Notes: a model not told the origin generated them from the letters alone. A stretch of 64,000 nucleotides of DNA from Platerodrilus igneus (GCA_036346225.1 JARFIW010000170.1:9734501-9798500); one strand, 5' to 3'; numbered from the stretch's first letter, positions 11,446 through 22,272 are shown. Program-made: numbers and translations.

Positions 11446-12217
11446 GTGGGGTCTTTAGTGAGGAACCAGACTAAGACAGGTCAGCGAAAGATGTATGTTG
11501 TTACACAGTGGGAGCCTGAAGGAAAACAGTTGTGCGCAAGTGTTTTAATTGCCAAACCTAATTTTAATAGCTGTAATGTGCTAGAAGAGGATTTGGTCAT
11601 CATCCAAATGGATCGGGTAAAAATCAATTATAACAAACCTATACATGCAGGATTTTTAATTTTACATATTTCAAAAACGTTAATGTATGAATTTCATTAC
11701 GGTACCATGAAATCTTTGTATGGTAACCAAATCCGACTTCTATACACAAACACCGATTCTTTAGTTTATACTGTTGAAACTCCTGATTTGTATAGTGACA
11801 TTTGTAATTACTACACTTTGATACCAGTGATTATGATCCAGACAATAGACACAATATTCCCCTTATGAACAAAAAATACCCGGGAAATTCAAGGATGAAT
11901 TTAATGGTGAGTTGGTGTTGGAGTTTGTTGGCACCAGATCCAAAAGTTATTGTATTTTAAACGAACAAGACGTCATCAAAAAAATTAAAGGTATCAACCG
12001 CAATGTTGTGAGCGGTATTACTGTAGATAGTTTTAAGGATATTGTGCATAATAATATAGCAGCCCTCATGCATACGATGACATGCATAAGAAGCAAAAAA
12101 CACGAAATTTATACTCAGCTTATTAATAAAATTAGTCTATCGGGTGAAGATGATAAACGTTTTATCATACCTGGAAGTACGTTAACTTATGCATGGGGGT
12201 GTAAAGAAATTGATTAA
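11446..12217 (+). pseudogene. Polinton-like family B DNA polymerase, C-terminal fragment
   Basis: The family is the protein-primed DNA polymerase B of Polinton/Maverick and adinto-like elements, which replicates the element's linear DNA. In 11446-11868 the palm motif appears as YTNTDS at residues 100-105, where the usual first Asp of DTDS is replaced by Asn. It is preceded by NKPIHAGF and ISKTLMYEFHYG. Frame 11912-12217 continues with EFVGTRSKSYC, a KGINRNVV stretch, CIRSKKHEIYT and a C-terminal AWG, typical of the end of this polymerase. At least two frameshifts lie between about 11815 and 11912. Exonuclease and N-terminal regions are absent. The copy abuts LTR copy A at 12266. Related N-terminal zinc fingers lie at 58488-59437. 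Confidence 0.85.
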
Positions 12218-12265
12218 TTTAATTTTACGTAATTTTAAGTTTTCTCATGTTTGTTAATAGTAGCT

Positions 12266-12871
12266 TGTTACATTCCAAATTTGGAGATGTACACTTTTAA
12301 ATTTGTGAGTGAATTCCCGTCATTATTTTTAAAATAGACTTGTTCATTTCCGTCATTTCGGACAGTTGTGTTTGCGCAAAAGGAATGCACAGGCGCGGAG
12401 TGGCGTAAGTGCGTGGAATGGATACGACAGGATTATTAACCACCGAGGCGTCGAACGGTGACGTTTGCCTGTGTCGTTCTTTTGTCTTTTTTATTTTAGG
12501 ATGTAGGTTTCCCTTTATCTCTACCTTCTATCGTTGCCTTTACCTTTATTCCTTCGCCCTGCCTACGAACGACGAAGAGGGAAGACGAACAAATTTGGTT
12601 TCAACGATGGCATAGCGCAACTCACACCCAGACGAGATACCCTGAGATTAGCATGACCCCTGCGCAAAATCGTGGAGCGTTCCACATTTTTAAGTGAGTA
12701 CTTTTTATCTTTTTAAGGTGCAACTTGTATCATTGTAAACGTATTTGGTATGTGATACAATTTGACACGCAATTATGTCAAAATATCATTGTTGTGCAAT
12801 AATGTGAACGTGGATAGTATCAGTGTGCCAACTGTAGTAGTGGCGCTGAACGCGGCGACGGGGTTATAACA
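12266..12871 (+). repeat. 5' LTR of copy A
   Basis: 606 bp, TGTTACATTCC...GGGGTTATAACA. Pairs with 19726-20344. The 13-bp length difference equals a deletion inside its U6-derived block, between two CGCA copies. Confidence 0.9.
12645..12691 (+). other. U6 snRNA-derived block in the 5' LTR, with 13-nt deletion
   Basis: Runs from AGATTAGCATG through CGTTCCACATTTTT at the RNA 3' end. Compared with 20105-20164 it lacks 13 nt of the GGATGACACGCA region and has G-to-A and A-to-G changes. It lies within LTR sequence and upstream of GTGAGTAC. Confidence 0.85.
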
Positions 12872-12900
12872 GTGACGTCTAAACGTGTGTTGAAAATTTG
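12872..12900 (+). promoter_or_regulatory. Putative primer-binding region of copy A
   Basis: Directly after the 5' LTR comes GTGACGTCTAAACGTGTG. Copy B has GTGTCACCAAAAACGTGG at the same place. The position fits a PBS, but neither begins with the usual TGG and I cannot name the primer tRNA. Confidence 0.3.
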
Positions 12901-13256
12901 TGTTCACCTCTGATTTATCTTATAAGGTGTTAGTTTTGAATATCTTTGTAGAAATTGGGCTTTTATCACTCAAATATAATAATAAATAATTTTTTAAAAT
13001 TTTTAATGGCTTTTGGATAGAAGAAATACAATCTGGCAACATTGCATTTGGTAACTTTTATTTTATGTTGGCGTGACATTGAATGCAGTTGAAATGTCAA
13101 TCTGAAGAATTAAGTCGGTCATGTTTGAACAGTGATTGTTTACCTCTTATATATGTTATTTCTAACTTAATTAATTTGCATTTTTCTTTTATAAAAACAG
13201 TGTATTTATATTTAAATTCTCTTAAATAATTACTTAACGTACTTGGGGGATTAAAC

Positions 13257-13258
<2 letters not shown>

Positions 13259-13296
<38 letters not shown>

Positions 13297-15367
13297 CTGT
13301 GAAACCTCTTGAATTACCTGGTCTGTTGATTTTCTTCTGTTATTCGCCTCGGCTGCTCCTCTAGATAACTTTCATCCTCATTCATAAAAAAAAACAAACA
13401 CATTCCTACCACAAACATCAACGTTAACTCTATTTACATCAATATTCACAATACATTAAAATTTCAAAATTAAAATTCAGCATAAATTTCAGTATCAGAA
13501 AATTTCAAGATTAAATTTATTATCATTTTAAAGTGCATCCAGAATTAAAGTCCTTGTAGGATGCCTACTAATTACTATAACAATATATGCAGACCGGAGT
13601 CTGAGTACAAAGGAGCATCTACCACCCTTTACGTTAATTAACCAGGTTCGTCTAATTGAGCTCAAAGACATACCCATATTTTCATCATAATCCAGAACAT
13701 CAATACTAAATACCCTTTCTACTTAAACAAGCAAATTTCACCTTAAAATTAAAATATTATTGTTAGTACAATTTCACTACTGTCCATTTTAAATAAACAA
13801 ATTATAAAGTTATTCAACACACACCAAAATATCAAAGTTCGAACATAATAGTATAATTTACCTGAAGGTTACTGCACTCGTAGCTTCAATGTACATCGTC
13901 CCTTTGTTAATTACACCATTCCAACTGGGTTATATTTACGGCTTCTGATTCTCAACGCTTTTAAAATTTTCTCCATCACCATTTATTTAAAGTTGTTTCT
14001 GGGCTTTTCCGGAACTCATCTGTGTATATCTGAACCTTGTCTTGTGGATCCAGACACGTTTATGCACCATTTAATTATTAAAACCCCCGAAAAATAACAA
14101 AGAAATTCATACTTCTTTCACCAATATACGCCAAAACTGCCTACTTTTGTGTATTTATTTGTCGTTGTAAATTTTACCAATTGGTACAGTGATACTAAAC
14201 TTTATTACCTTGTATCTTCTTTTCTAAGTGCACTAACGTACATTCATTGTAGCACGTAAAGAACAAACTGTTTTTTATCACAAAAATATTCGAGCAAACT
14301 GTTTAAATTATTTAATCATAACCGGAAAACTAAAAAGCACTGTCTAACGCATTGAATTAAGTCGAAGATCTAAGAGCTTGTTCATATTCCCCTGGGTATA
14401 TATAGAGGTTAGCCTGTCTGCCGGTCGAGTCTCCAAAACGGACAATTCTAAAGAATTTCGCCTGCTATGTTCCCATTCCGCAGCCCGGCATGCGATTTTT
14501 ACGAAATTTGCACTCGCCCCAGTTAAATCTCAGAAATTTAAACACGGCTCGCAACGTCTGGAAATAACTAATTGAATTTTATACAGAAATGTTATTTTTA
14601 CCTCTCAAATTTTGCCTTTTACTTTCAACCAATCGCAACCCCATGACGTTGCTCTACTCACGCCTTTTTACTATATGTGTCTCGGTCTTGCGCATATTAT
14701 CTGTCTCTATCTACCCTGTTCTTATTGGTGCAAATTGATATTCCTTATTATCGGTTATTTCAGTCCATGTGGACTGTTATCTGGGTTAAATAACCCCGTA
14801 TCGCGCCTTCCCATGACTATTAAGCCACGGTTTCTCCAAGATTCTCTATAACCATTAATTATCTGCCAAATTTACGCAGAATGAGCTTTTTAAAAATACG
14901 CAGGTGTTTAAACATACTATTAATTCTCAGAGCTTTATTTCATGGTATTTATTGGGTTTTTACGAGTTTTTATAGATATTATCTGTTACTAATGGTTTAA
15001 TTAACTTCAATTAAAATTAATACCCTTTAATTTTTAGTGAATCCTAATTAAATATTCAATTATTATCAGTACATTTTGTTTAATACCGGTTACTTAAAAA
15101 TAGAGTTAATTAATATAAATTTTGCATGTAATTTCTCTTTGTTTCTTTACTAGGAATAATTAAATTACCCGTAAAGCTTTCTAATACTGCTTCCTTTTAT
15201 ATAAAGCGTCTTATAAATAATTTAAATCTCTTATTTTTAATAAAACGAATGAATTTTTATGCTTTACGCTTTTATTTAATAACGCGTACCTTTTCCCAAA
15301 GCTTCTACACGGTGATTAAAATTATTTGATGTGATTATTTAATTTTCTACCCTGGTCTAAATATGAG

Positions 15368-15410
<43 letters not shown>

Positions 15411-15559
15411 CATATATAAACCTAACTTTCAATATGGTACTGTACACGATTTGGATTTGTAAATTTCCCAATTATAGCCATCGGCCTCGGTAGCGTAATT
15501 GGTAAACGCACAGTTCCGGCAAAACTGAGATGCAGGTTCAAATCCTATCCAAGGCCTTG

Positions 15560-15595
<36 letters not shown>
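13259..15595. other. 2.3-kb segment absent from copy B, flanked by (TA)n arrays
   Basis: Copies A and B are collinear up to about 13240 and again from about 15600; this block is extra in A. It begins with (TA)n at 13259-13294, and further TA arrays lie at 15370-15406 and 15563-15595. The interior (13300-15360) has no convincing gene; its longest frames are 65-79 codons with no recognisable motifs. It could be an inserted element or sequence lost from B. Confidence 0.5.

Positions 15596-15596
<1 letters not shown>
15483..15596 (+). mobile_element. tRNA-derived SINE-like unit with TA tail
   Basis: The first 74 nt (15483-15556) resemble a tRNA. GCGT/ACGC would make a D stem around AATTGGTAA, and CAGTT/AACTG would make an anticodon stem around CCGGCAA, giving anticodon GGC (Ala). 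GGTTCAAATCC is a good B box. The acceptor and T stems contain mismatches and position 33 is C rather than U. It runs straight into (TA)n. I call it a SINE or tRNA pseudogene rather than a working tRNA. Confidence 0.55.
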
Positions 15597-15601
<5 letters not shown>

Positions 15602-16515
15602 ATGCGTTTAAAATTATCTTAACCTCACTTCTACGTGGAAACATGTGCTTTTGGATTAAATAATTCGTTTCGTAAATACCTTTATATAAATAATTAATTA
15701 ACTTCATGGTTTATTCTTTATCACGTATGGAAATTTTTTTTGAAATTACATTAAATTTGATTATATATCTGCTTTGTGGGTTAACTTATTAAAACCGCTG
15801 TTTAGCTAATTCATATATCATTTTAGTTTGCCATGATTCTAAAGTGTTCCTTTACAATCAAGATAATTAACTATAGGTTACAAATTCTTTCCCAAAGAAA
15901 ATTTTGCTTTTAATACAACTGTCGCAATTAACTGAAATTTTATCTTGGTATATCTATACCTTCTAAAACACTATAACAAACTTGATTTCGTTATATCTGC
16001 TTTCTTAAACACCACAATAGTGAGGTTGATGATAATGTTTTGTATTTAAGTTCATTTACTATCCCCTTTAGTTACGATGGTTGCTTGATAAATTCCTCGA
16101 TGTAAAAGTAATACTTTAATAATAATTTTTTCTGCAGATGTATCGCTAGAATATTGTTTTTGTGTAGTGAACATAATTTTGTTTTGATAGCATTTTTTTT
16201 AAAAATTATATTGGTATTGCAATGCAGCATTTTAAGATCTATTTGGTCTAGGCGGGACTTGTCGTCGTGGTTGGTCGCTCAGCAGTATGTTAGTCTAGAC
16301 GTGACTCATAAAGAGTTGGTCGCTCAGCATTACATAAGTCTAGACAAAACTCGTAGTAAGTTTGTCGCTTTAGTAATTTTTGAGACATTTTTTGAGGTTG
16401 ATGTTGAAGTTTTTGTTTATTAGTCTAGGTGAGGCTCAAAGGAGGGCTTGTCATCTTAGCAACTATATGCGTTGTAAGATATATTTTTATTTGTTTTTTA
16501 ACAATTTTGTTATGA

Positions 16516-17073
16516 GTAAATCGAGTCTTAATTACTGCTATCTCCTCATATATCGAATCAGACCACACTAGGTGGGATGAAAATATCTTTAAAATCGCTC
16601 AAGCTTTGCGTACCTCTAAACACGAAGCTACCCAATTTACTCCGTCATTTCTTGTTTTTGGAAGATATACTCCAATCGATGGTAGTTATTATGGTTTAGT
16701 TCCTGACGATACTAACGTAATTGAATTTGACATAAAGGTACCCTGGGACAAAGACCAACAATCATTACCTTCTACTTTAACGACGTTAGAAAAAAATTTG
16801 CTAAAAGCTTACGAAAAAAGTAAGGACCGCTATAATCTGCGTAAACGAGATATTTCCTCTGCTTTAGATGAACATGTCTGGAAAAAGAATTATGTCTTAT
16901 CGGATGCTACTAAAAAATTTTCTTTGAAATTAGCCCCTAAATTCATTTTATGTAAGGTCACTCGTGCTGTTAGTCCACTTATCTACGAACTTCAAGACAC
17001 CGAAGGAAAACGCCAAGGAAGGTGGCATATCAAAGACCTTAAACCATTCTCTGCTGATCCAAATGCTAATTAA
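16516..17073 (+). pseudogene. Gypsy integrase C-terminal tail inside copy A
   Basis: The frame is open from about 16516 to the stop at 17071-17073. Early residues (NRVLITAISSYIESDHTRWD, then KIAQALRTS) match the helix after the catalytic Glu of Ty3/gypsy integrases. TPSFLVFGR, YNLRKRD, HVWKKNYVLSDATKKF and RWHIKDLKPF follow: the C-terminal DNA-binding domain and final motif. The Zn-binding domain and catalytic Asp residues are missing, so it cannot be an active integrase. Copy B keeps only the first part (about 25993-26085). The piece shows the family descends from an autonomous gypsy element transcribed on the plus strand, whose pol ended here and was followed by about 2.6 kb of untranslated sequence. 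Confidence 0.85.
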
Positions 17074-17411
17074 ATTTTTCGTTTCATTTCTTTAACGGTA
17101 TACCTAATGTTTTTGTCCCTACTATGAATTTGTTAACTTTATTCAGCCATTTCTTTTCTTATACAGCACTTACCTTCTACACGTTTGGCTTATTTACCTT
17201 AAAATTCTATTTTTTGCTACCTGTTAACTTTCCCTTAAATTTATTGCTAGCCACATATCTCTTTGTTATCTAGATTCTCTAATATAACTATGTCGCTTCA
17301 TCTAAACAATCTTGGCACCTTTTCTACATCATATTATTTTGTTTTCAGCATTTATCTTACTTTGTTTAATTTCGTGGTGATTGTCGTAACTTTGGTTGTA
17401 ATAATTCATTG

Positions 17412-17719
17412 GGCGTCGCCGTAGATCAATGTAGTAAGCGTAAGACTACGAATCCCAAGGTCCTGGGTTCGAATCCCGACACGGCCGACTGCTTGAAAAA
17501 TGGCAGGTAAGCATTTTTCACAAAGATTACGCCATCGTTCGGATGAGAGGTTAAATGGAGGTCTTGTGTGTGAGTGTTGTCACGCACGTTAAAGATCCCT
17601 ACCTTGCTTGGAACAGCAAGGGTTCGGCAAAATTCTAAATTTCCAGGCAACAAAAAATTCGCCTCCTGACCAATGTAGTACCTTCGGGTGGAGCATTAGA
17701 AATGTAAATGCACTGTAAG
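17412..17719 (+). mobile_element. tRNA-derived SINE, copy 1 (inserted in copy A)
   Basis: About 308 bp with a tRNA-like head (B box GGTTCGAATCC, then CGACACGGCCG). A conserved body follows with GTGTGTGAGTGTTGTCACGC, ACGTTAAAGATCCCTACCTT and TTCGGGTGGAGCATT. It is flanked by AATTCATTG (17403-17411) and AACTTATTG (17720-17728), a decayed target duplication. Copy B has the uninterrupted site near 26405-26425. A second copy lies at 41138-41434. Confidence 0.85.
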
Positions 17720-18577
17720 AACTTATTGAATTTTTATGATTGATTTTAGCTGATGTTGAGTGGATGCTTTTTTCTTTAGACTTCCATAGGAGCCGCGGTC
17801 TATGCCATTGTAAGAAATAGTCCATATTCGCAGTTGAAAAAAACTAGGAGTTTCTATTCCATGCCTTTTTCTTCTGAATTATTACAGTCGCCTACCTTAT
17901 CTTTTATCATTACTTGCTTTCTCCTTCTATTAAGTCACCAGAACATATAAACATTTTTTTGTTGTTTTTTATTGAACTTCGTGGTGAGGTGCTATCGCTT
18001 TTTATTGATATCTTATCGAATTCTCGGTTTTTTAGCATATTGGGACAGTGTGTTTGTATTTAACTGCTTATAGTTGGGCATTCTTGTGTGTTTATGGCGT
18101 TGCCGTTTTTAAAAATTACCTTAAAACAGGAGCTTTTGTGTGAAGGCATCTGTAGTGATACTTTTAAGTTGTTGTTTCAACTTTTGTCTGATTTTCTTAT
18201 CGCAGTGGATGCACTCGTTAAGAAAATGATTGTACTAGTTCTCATCAGGAGTCTAGTAATTTTATGATGTATCTTAACTTGTCTGATTAACATAGCAGGT
18301 GGTCCTTCAGACCGATCTGCGCTTAACAGGGACAACTCTTTACCTTCTCTCGGACGCTTGTCCAAAAACTCTACTTTTTCTTATCCTGCTGTCTCCGTTT
18401 CCGCATTATTTTTCATTCGGTAGACCTGTTCTTGTCCCGGAACACCCTCCCTCTTTTTACCTTTGCTACATCTCTATTGCCTTTTCATTTTCGTTAGTCA
18501 TAGAGTGGTTGCGCGGGGGATTTTCACAGACACCCGGACCACGTCTCTGGGAATCTTTCATGAGGTCATGCGGTGCA

Positions 18578-18605
18578 ACTGTTAGCGCACATGACCGCTA
18601 ACAGT
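18578..18605 (+). other. Conserved hairpin in the 3' interior of copy A
   Basis: ACTGTTAGCG and CGCTAACAGT form a perfect 10-bp stem around an 8-nt loop. The equivalent site in copy B (about 27379-27408) keeps the structure with one mismatch. It may be an RNA element of the retrotransposon; the function is unknown. Confidence 0.5.
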
Positions 18606-19725
18606 GCATGTACGTATGAGTGTGTGAATGTGTGAGTGCAAGAATATATATGTATCTACATATAAGTATAGATATCGTAACAATATCGTTCAACACCGGG
18701 TGTAGGGATGCACCCACATGCCTTTTTTCGGTCCCTCATACCGTTTTTATAAACGGGCCTGCCTCAAAGGTCGCTCTCTTCTAGGGGGTATGAGTATCTT
18801 ACCTATATAACGGCTTCAAGGAGCCACTCTATCTTGTATCTTTGTGATGGATGACAAAACGTCTTGGTGAGCTGGGAAATTCTACGCTATATCTTTAATG
18901 TATGTAGTTGCAGCGTGCTTTAGCGTGCTGGGACGTTTCGGATCCACCCATTGTTATCTAGTTTTATTTTAATATCTTTATCTTACCTATTATCTTTGAT
19001 AATAACTTGAGACTTTGCCTTATCCTTTTTTGTCTTCCTAAGGTTTGGTATTTATGATCAGACGTAGAAATTTTTATTTTTTGAATATTGAGTGAAGAAG
19101 CTAACCTGATGGTAGCAATGTAATTTGTTAGGTTAGTAATGTAAAAAATTAGTAAGATGGTACTGTTGGTAAATTTGTTAATTCACAACCATGTCATTAA
19201 AAAGTTTTGATGTGTATTGTTTATTAAGTCAGAGTACCAGTACATAAAAATTTGCTAAAATGTATAGTGTAGCTTGCTCTCTTGGGTATTTTAAAATTTG
19301 GGTATTTTCTTGCCAAAGAAAAAACAGTTTAGGTGCAATGATTATGTGCGTGTGCACTTAAAAAACTGTAATGTTAGCTTTAGTTATAGTATATATGTTA
19401 GGCGACTTGTCGCATTTGTTTTAGTTTTAGTAGTGTTTCGTGCTCTCCGGCAAATTTATGCTGTCGATTATAACTGCGCCACATCAAAGACTCGTGTGTG
19501 CATTTATAGATGTAGTTGATATACAATGGGGCTACACATTCCGTTTCCTGGTTATTCGTAAGACGCGTTATCGGTTGAAAAAACCAGGTGGCGCCTAAAA
19601 TAAACATTTTTTAGAATTTAAGTTAGGGTATATGTAGGTTAGTTAGAATTTAGATTTTAAGCTTTTACCGTGATAACAGTCATTTTCTTTTTTTAAGATT
19701 TTTTCTTTTATGACTTTGACGCGAT

Positions 19726-20344
19726 TGTTACATTCCAAATTTGGAGATGTACACTTTTAAATTTGTGAGTGAATTTTCGCCATTATTTTTAAAATAGACT
19801 TGTTCATTTCCGTAATTTTGGACAGTTGCGTTTGCGCAAAAAGAATGCGCAGGCGCGGAGTGGCGTAAGTGCGCGGTTTGGACACGACAAGATTATTAGC
19901 CACCGAGACGTCGAACGGTGACGTTTGCCTGTGTCGTTTTGTTGTTTTTTCTTTTTTAGGATATAGGTTTTTCTTTATCTCTACCTTCTATCGTTGCTTT
20001 TACCTTTATTCTTTCGCCCTGTCTACGAACGACGAAGAGGGAAGAGGAACAAATTTGGTTTCAACGATGGCATAACGCAACCTACACCCAGACGAGATAC
20101 CCTGAGATTAGCATGGCCCCTGCGCAAGGATGACACGCAAAATCGTGAAGCGTTCCACATTTTTAAGTGAGTACTTTTTATCTTTTTAAGGTGCAACTTG
20201 TATCATTGTAAACGTATTTGGTGCGTGATACAATTTGACACGCAATTATGTCATAATATCATTGTTGTGCAATAATGTGAACGTTGATAGTATCAGTGTG
20301 CCAACTGTAGTAGTGGCGCTGAACGCGGCGACGGGGTTATAACA
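19726..20344 (+). repeat. 3' LTR of copy A
   Basis: 619 bp, collinear with 12266-12871. It is preceded by the interior end GACTTTGACGCGAT, which matches GGCTTTGTCGCGAT in copy B. A 68-codon frame is open in both LTRs (12409-12615 and 19869-20075) but is probably incidental. Confidence 0.9.
20105..20164 (+). other. U6 snRNA 3' region (60 nt) embedded in the 3' LTR
   Basis: From AGATTAGCATGGCCCC through AAGGATGACACGCAAAATCG to GTTCCACATTTTT this matches, as far as I recall it, the 3' part of insect U6 snRNA base for base, including the AGC triad and the terminal U tract. Upstream, the ACAGAGA box is not preserved (ACCCTGAG is present) and the 5' stem is missing, as is the U6 promoter. It is therefore a captured fragment and not a U6 gene. 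GTGAGTAC follows 4 nt later. Confidence 0.9.
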
Positions 20345-20700
20345 AGTTGTAAGTTTTTTTGTATATATTATTTTTATGATGCTTCTTTCCCACCTTTCCA
20401 TTCCTTTTCCTTACACTTTCTTACCCCGGTGAGCAAAGCGTGTATGACCTTCTCGCGGTGCCCGCTGAGCAACTGAATATTTTGCTAAAAAATGTTTTGT
20501 TGGCCAACAACACGCAATTTGTAATTTTTCGTAATAAAACTTCTTTATTTTAGAAATTTTCTTCAACAAAATTTGATTTATGTGGTATCCAGTTTAGAGG
20601 AAACAGAAATAGTCCATTTTAATAGTAATATCGAAAAATCTATGTGTGAAAATTTATTAATAAACAACATTACATCATGTAGACAATAGCATGATATACC
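20345..20700. other. Flank between copy A and the non-LTR element
   Basis: Unique-looking sequence with a pyrimidine-rich stretch at 20385-20430. No gene is seen. The start of the non-LTR element cannot be placed exactly. Confidence 0.3.
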
Positions 20701-22272
20701 CTTAGTAAAAGTTCAAAGTGTTTTAGTGGGAATAAACTTTATGTTGAAAGTTATAGGCCCGTGGCCATTATTCCAATTATAGGGAAGATTATAGAAATTA
20801 TTTTAAAGAACCGCATCTCAAATTTCTTAGCAAAAACCAAGGCAATTGTAAACAACAACATGGTTTTAGGAAAAATTTCTCTACCATAACTGCAGTTGTT
20901 TCTGTAGTAGAAACCATCACTAAAGGCATCGACAATAACAGTTTAACAGCTCCGTTGTTGTGCGACTTTTCGAATGTCTTTGGTTGTGTAGTTCATAGTA
21001 TACTTGTGGAAAAACTACACGAGGAAGGTATACGTGGACATGCTGGGAAATTAATGAAATCCTATTTATCAAATAGGATGCAATATGTCACTATTAATAA
21101 ACAAGACTCGGAATTACTTCCGATAACAATTGGGGTGCCACAAGGGTCTGTATTAGGTCCTCTATTATTTACGCTTTTTATTAACGACTTACCTGAATAC
21201 TTAGAGGATTATGCTAGTGTACTATATGCAGATGACACAACAGTCTTAGTTAGTGGTCTAAACAAAGACCATTTAGAAAAAGAACTTTCAAAAGTTGAAA
21301 AAAATATTAGAAAATGGTTTGATAAGAATAAGCTTAAATTAAATTCAGGAAAGACACAAACTATAGTTTTCTCAAGCAATAAAACCTTAAATTCTGGTGC
21401 TACAGTAAAACTGCTGGGAATCACACTGGATGATGCTTTAAAATGGAAACCACATGTTATTAACACATTTACTAAGCTGTCGAAAACTATATTTATTTTA
21501 AGGCAATTAAAACAAACTCTATCCCTTCCAACATTATTAGTAGCGTATCACTCTCTGTTTCATTCTATATTAACTTACGGAATTCATCTCTGGGGTCAAG
21601 TAGCCTGCATGGGCAAATTATTCCGTCTTCAAAAGAAAGCTATACGAGTACTAAGCGGAGTCACACCTAGAACTTCATGCAAACAATTGTTCATTGATTT
21701 ACAAATAATGTCCCTACCTTCAGTATACATTTACGTCGTATTGTTAGAAATTCACAGGAATATAAAAAAATACATTGTCCACTCTGATATTCACACTCAT
21801 GATACAAGATCAGCCAAATTAATCGCTCCGTCTTATTCGAGGACAAAATGCTCAGCAACGAATAAAATTAATATTGCTTTATATAATAAACTTCCTATCA
21901 ATATTAAAACTCTTAATTATAAAAAATTTAAAACTAAAATAAATACGTACCTTCTACAAGAATGTTACTATAGTATAGACAATAACCTAAGTGCTAATCT
22001 AACAAATCTGTAATAAAATTCAACGCAGATTTATGATTGTTTTCAATAGTTTACTTGTTAACCTAACAAATACTTAACATTATTCTGTTTATTAAACTCT
22101 TAAAAAACACATTATAATACAATTTATTTTTATGTACCTACAATATAATACAATATAACCATATCATATAAAAATTTTTTAATGCTAGTTAGCTATTATA
22201 TTTAATTATACTGACATACTCTAATGTAATTGAGAGAGTGAATAAATTTATCTTTATCTTTATCTTTATTAA
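20700..22272 (+). mobile_element. 5'-truncated non-LTR retrotransposon (CR1/jockey group)
   Basis: Reverse-transcriptase homology starts near 20708 without an endonuclease, as expected for 5' truncation on insertion. The ORF ends at 22013. The 3' untranslated region ends in a TTTATC microsatellite (AAATTTATCTTTATCTTTAT, about 22245-22270), a tail type used by several CR1/jockey-group families. Confidence 0.8.
20708..22013 (+). pseudogene. Non-LTR reverse transcriptase, C-terminal two thirds
   Basis: RT copies element RNA at the target site. The long frame at 20955-22013 encodes 352 aa. Motif A is LLCDFSNVFGCV at its start (usual form D-x-S-N-A-F-D), GVPQGSVLGPLLF lies at residues 60-72 and the catalytic YADD at 91-94. 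A thumb and C-terminal region typical of insect CR1/jockey-group elements ends ...YYSID. Upstream, YRPVAIIPIIGKIIE (about 20748) and a QHGFRKN-like motif (about 20850) belong to the same RT but need a frame change. No endonuclease or ORF1 is present. The 352-aa part is intact, so this copy is fairly young compared with its neighbours. Confidence 0.85.

Larger units (their letters stand above)
12266..20344 (+). mobile_element. Non-autonomous LTR retrotransposon, copy A (8.1 kb)
   Basis: Paired LTRs (606 and 619 bp, TGTTAC...TATAACA) bound a 6.85-kb interior. The only coding trace is a gypsy integrase tail at 16516-17073. The flanking 4-mers are AGCT and AGTT, so any 4-bp target duplication has one mismatch. 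Long interior stretches are collinear with copy B: 12900-13240 with 24530-24870, 15600-16600 with 24920-26085, 17075-17400 with 26090-26410, and 17725-19725 with 26415-28531. Compared with B it also holds an insertion between TA arrays and two SINEs. It presumably depends on proteins supplied by an autonomous gypsy relative. Confidence 0.85.

Noticed and set aside
12409..12615. 68-codon frame conserved in both LTRs of copy A (also 19869-20075)
   Set aside because: Conservation follows from the LTR duplication; there is no ATG start, no known motif, and it is absent from LTR-B and LTR-C.
15483..15556. A functional tRNA-Ala gene
   Set aside because: The acceptor and T stems contain mismatches, position 33 is C, and the unit continues into a TA tail like a SINE.
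20105..20164. A functional U6 snRNA gene
   Set aside because: The 5' stem, the ACAGAGA box and the external promoter are missing; only the 3' portion is present, embedded in an LTR.
12262..20348. Exact target duplication around copy A
   Set aside because: Flanks are AGCT and AGTT; the one mismatch means it supports but does not prove a 4-bp duplication.
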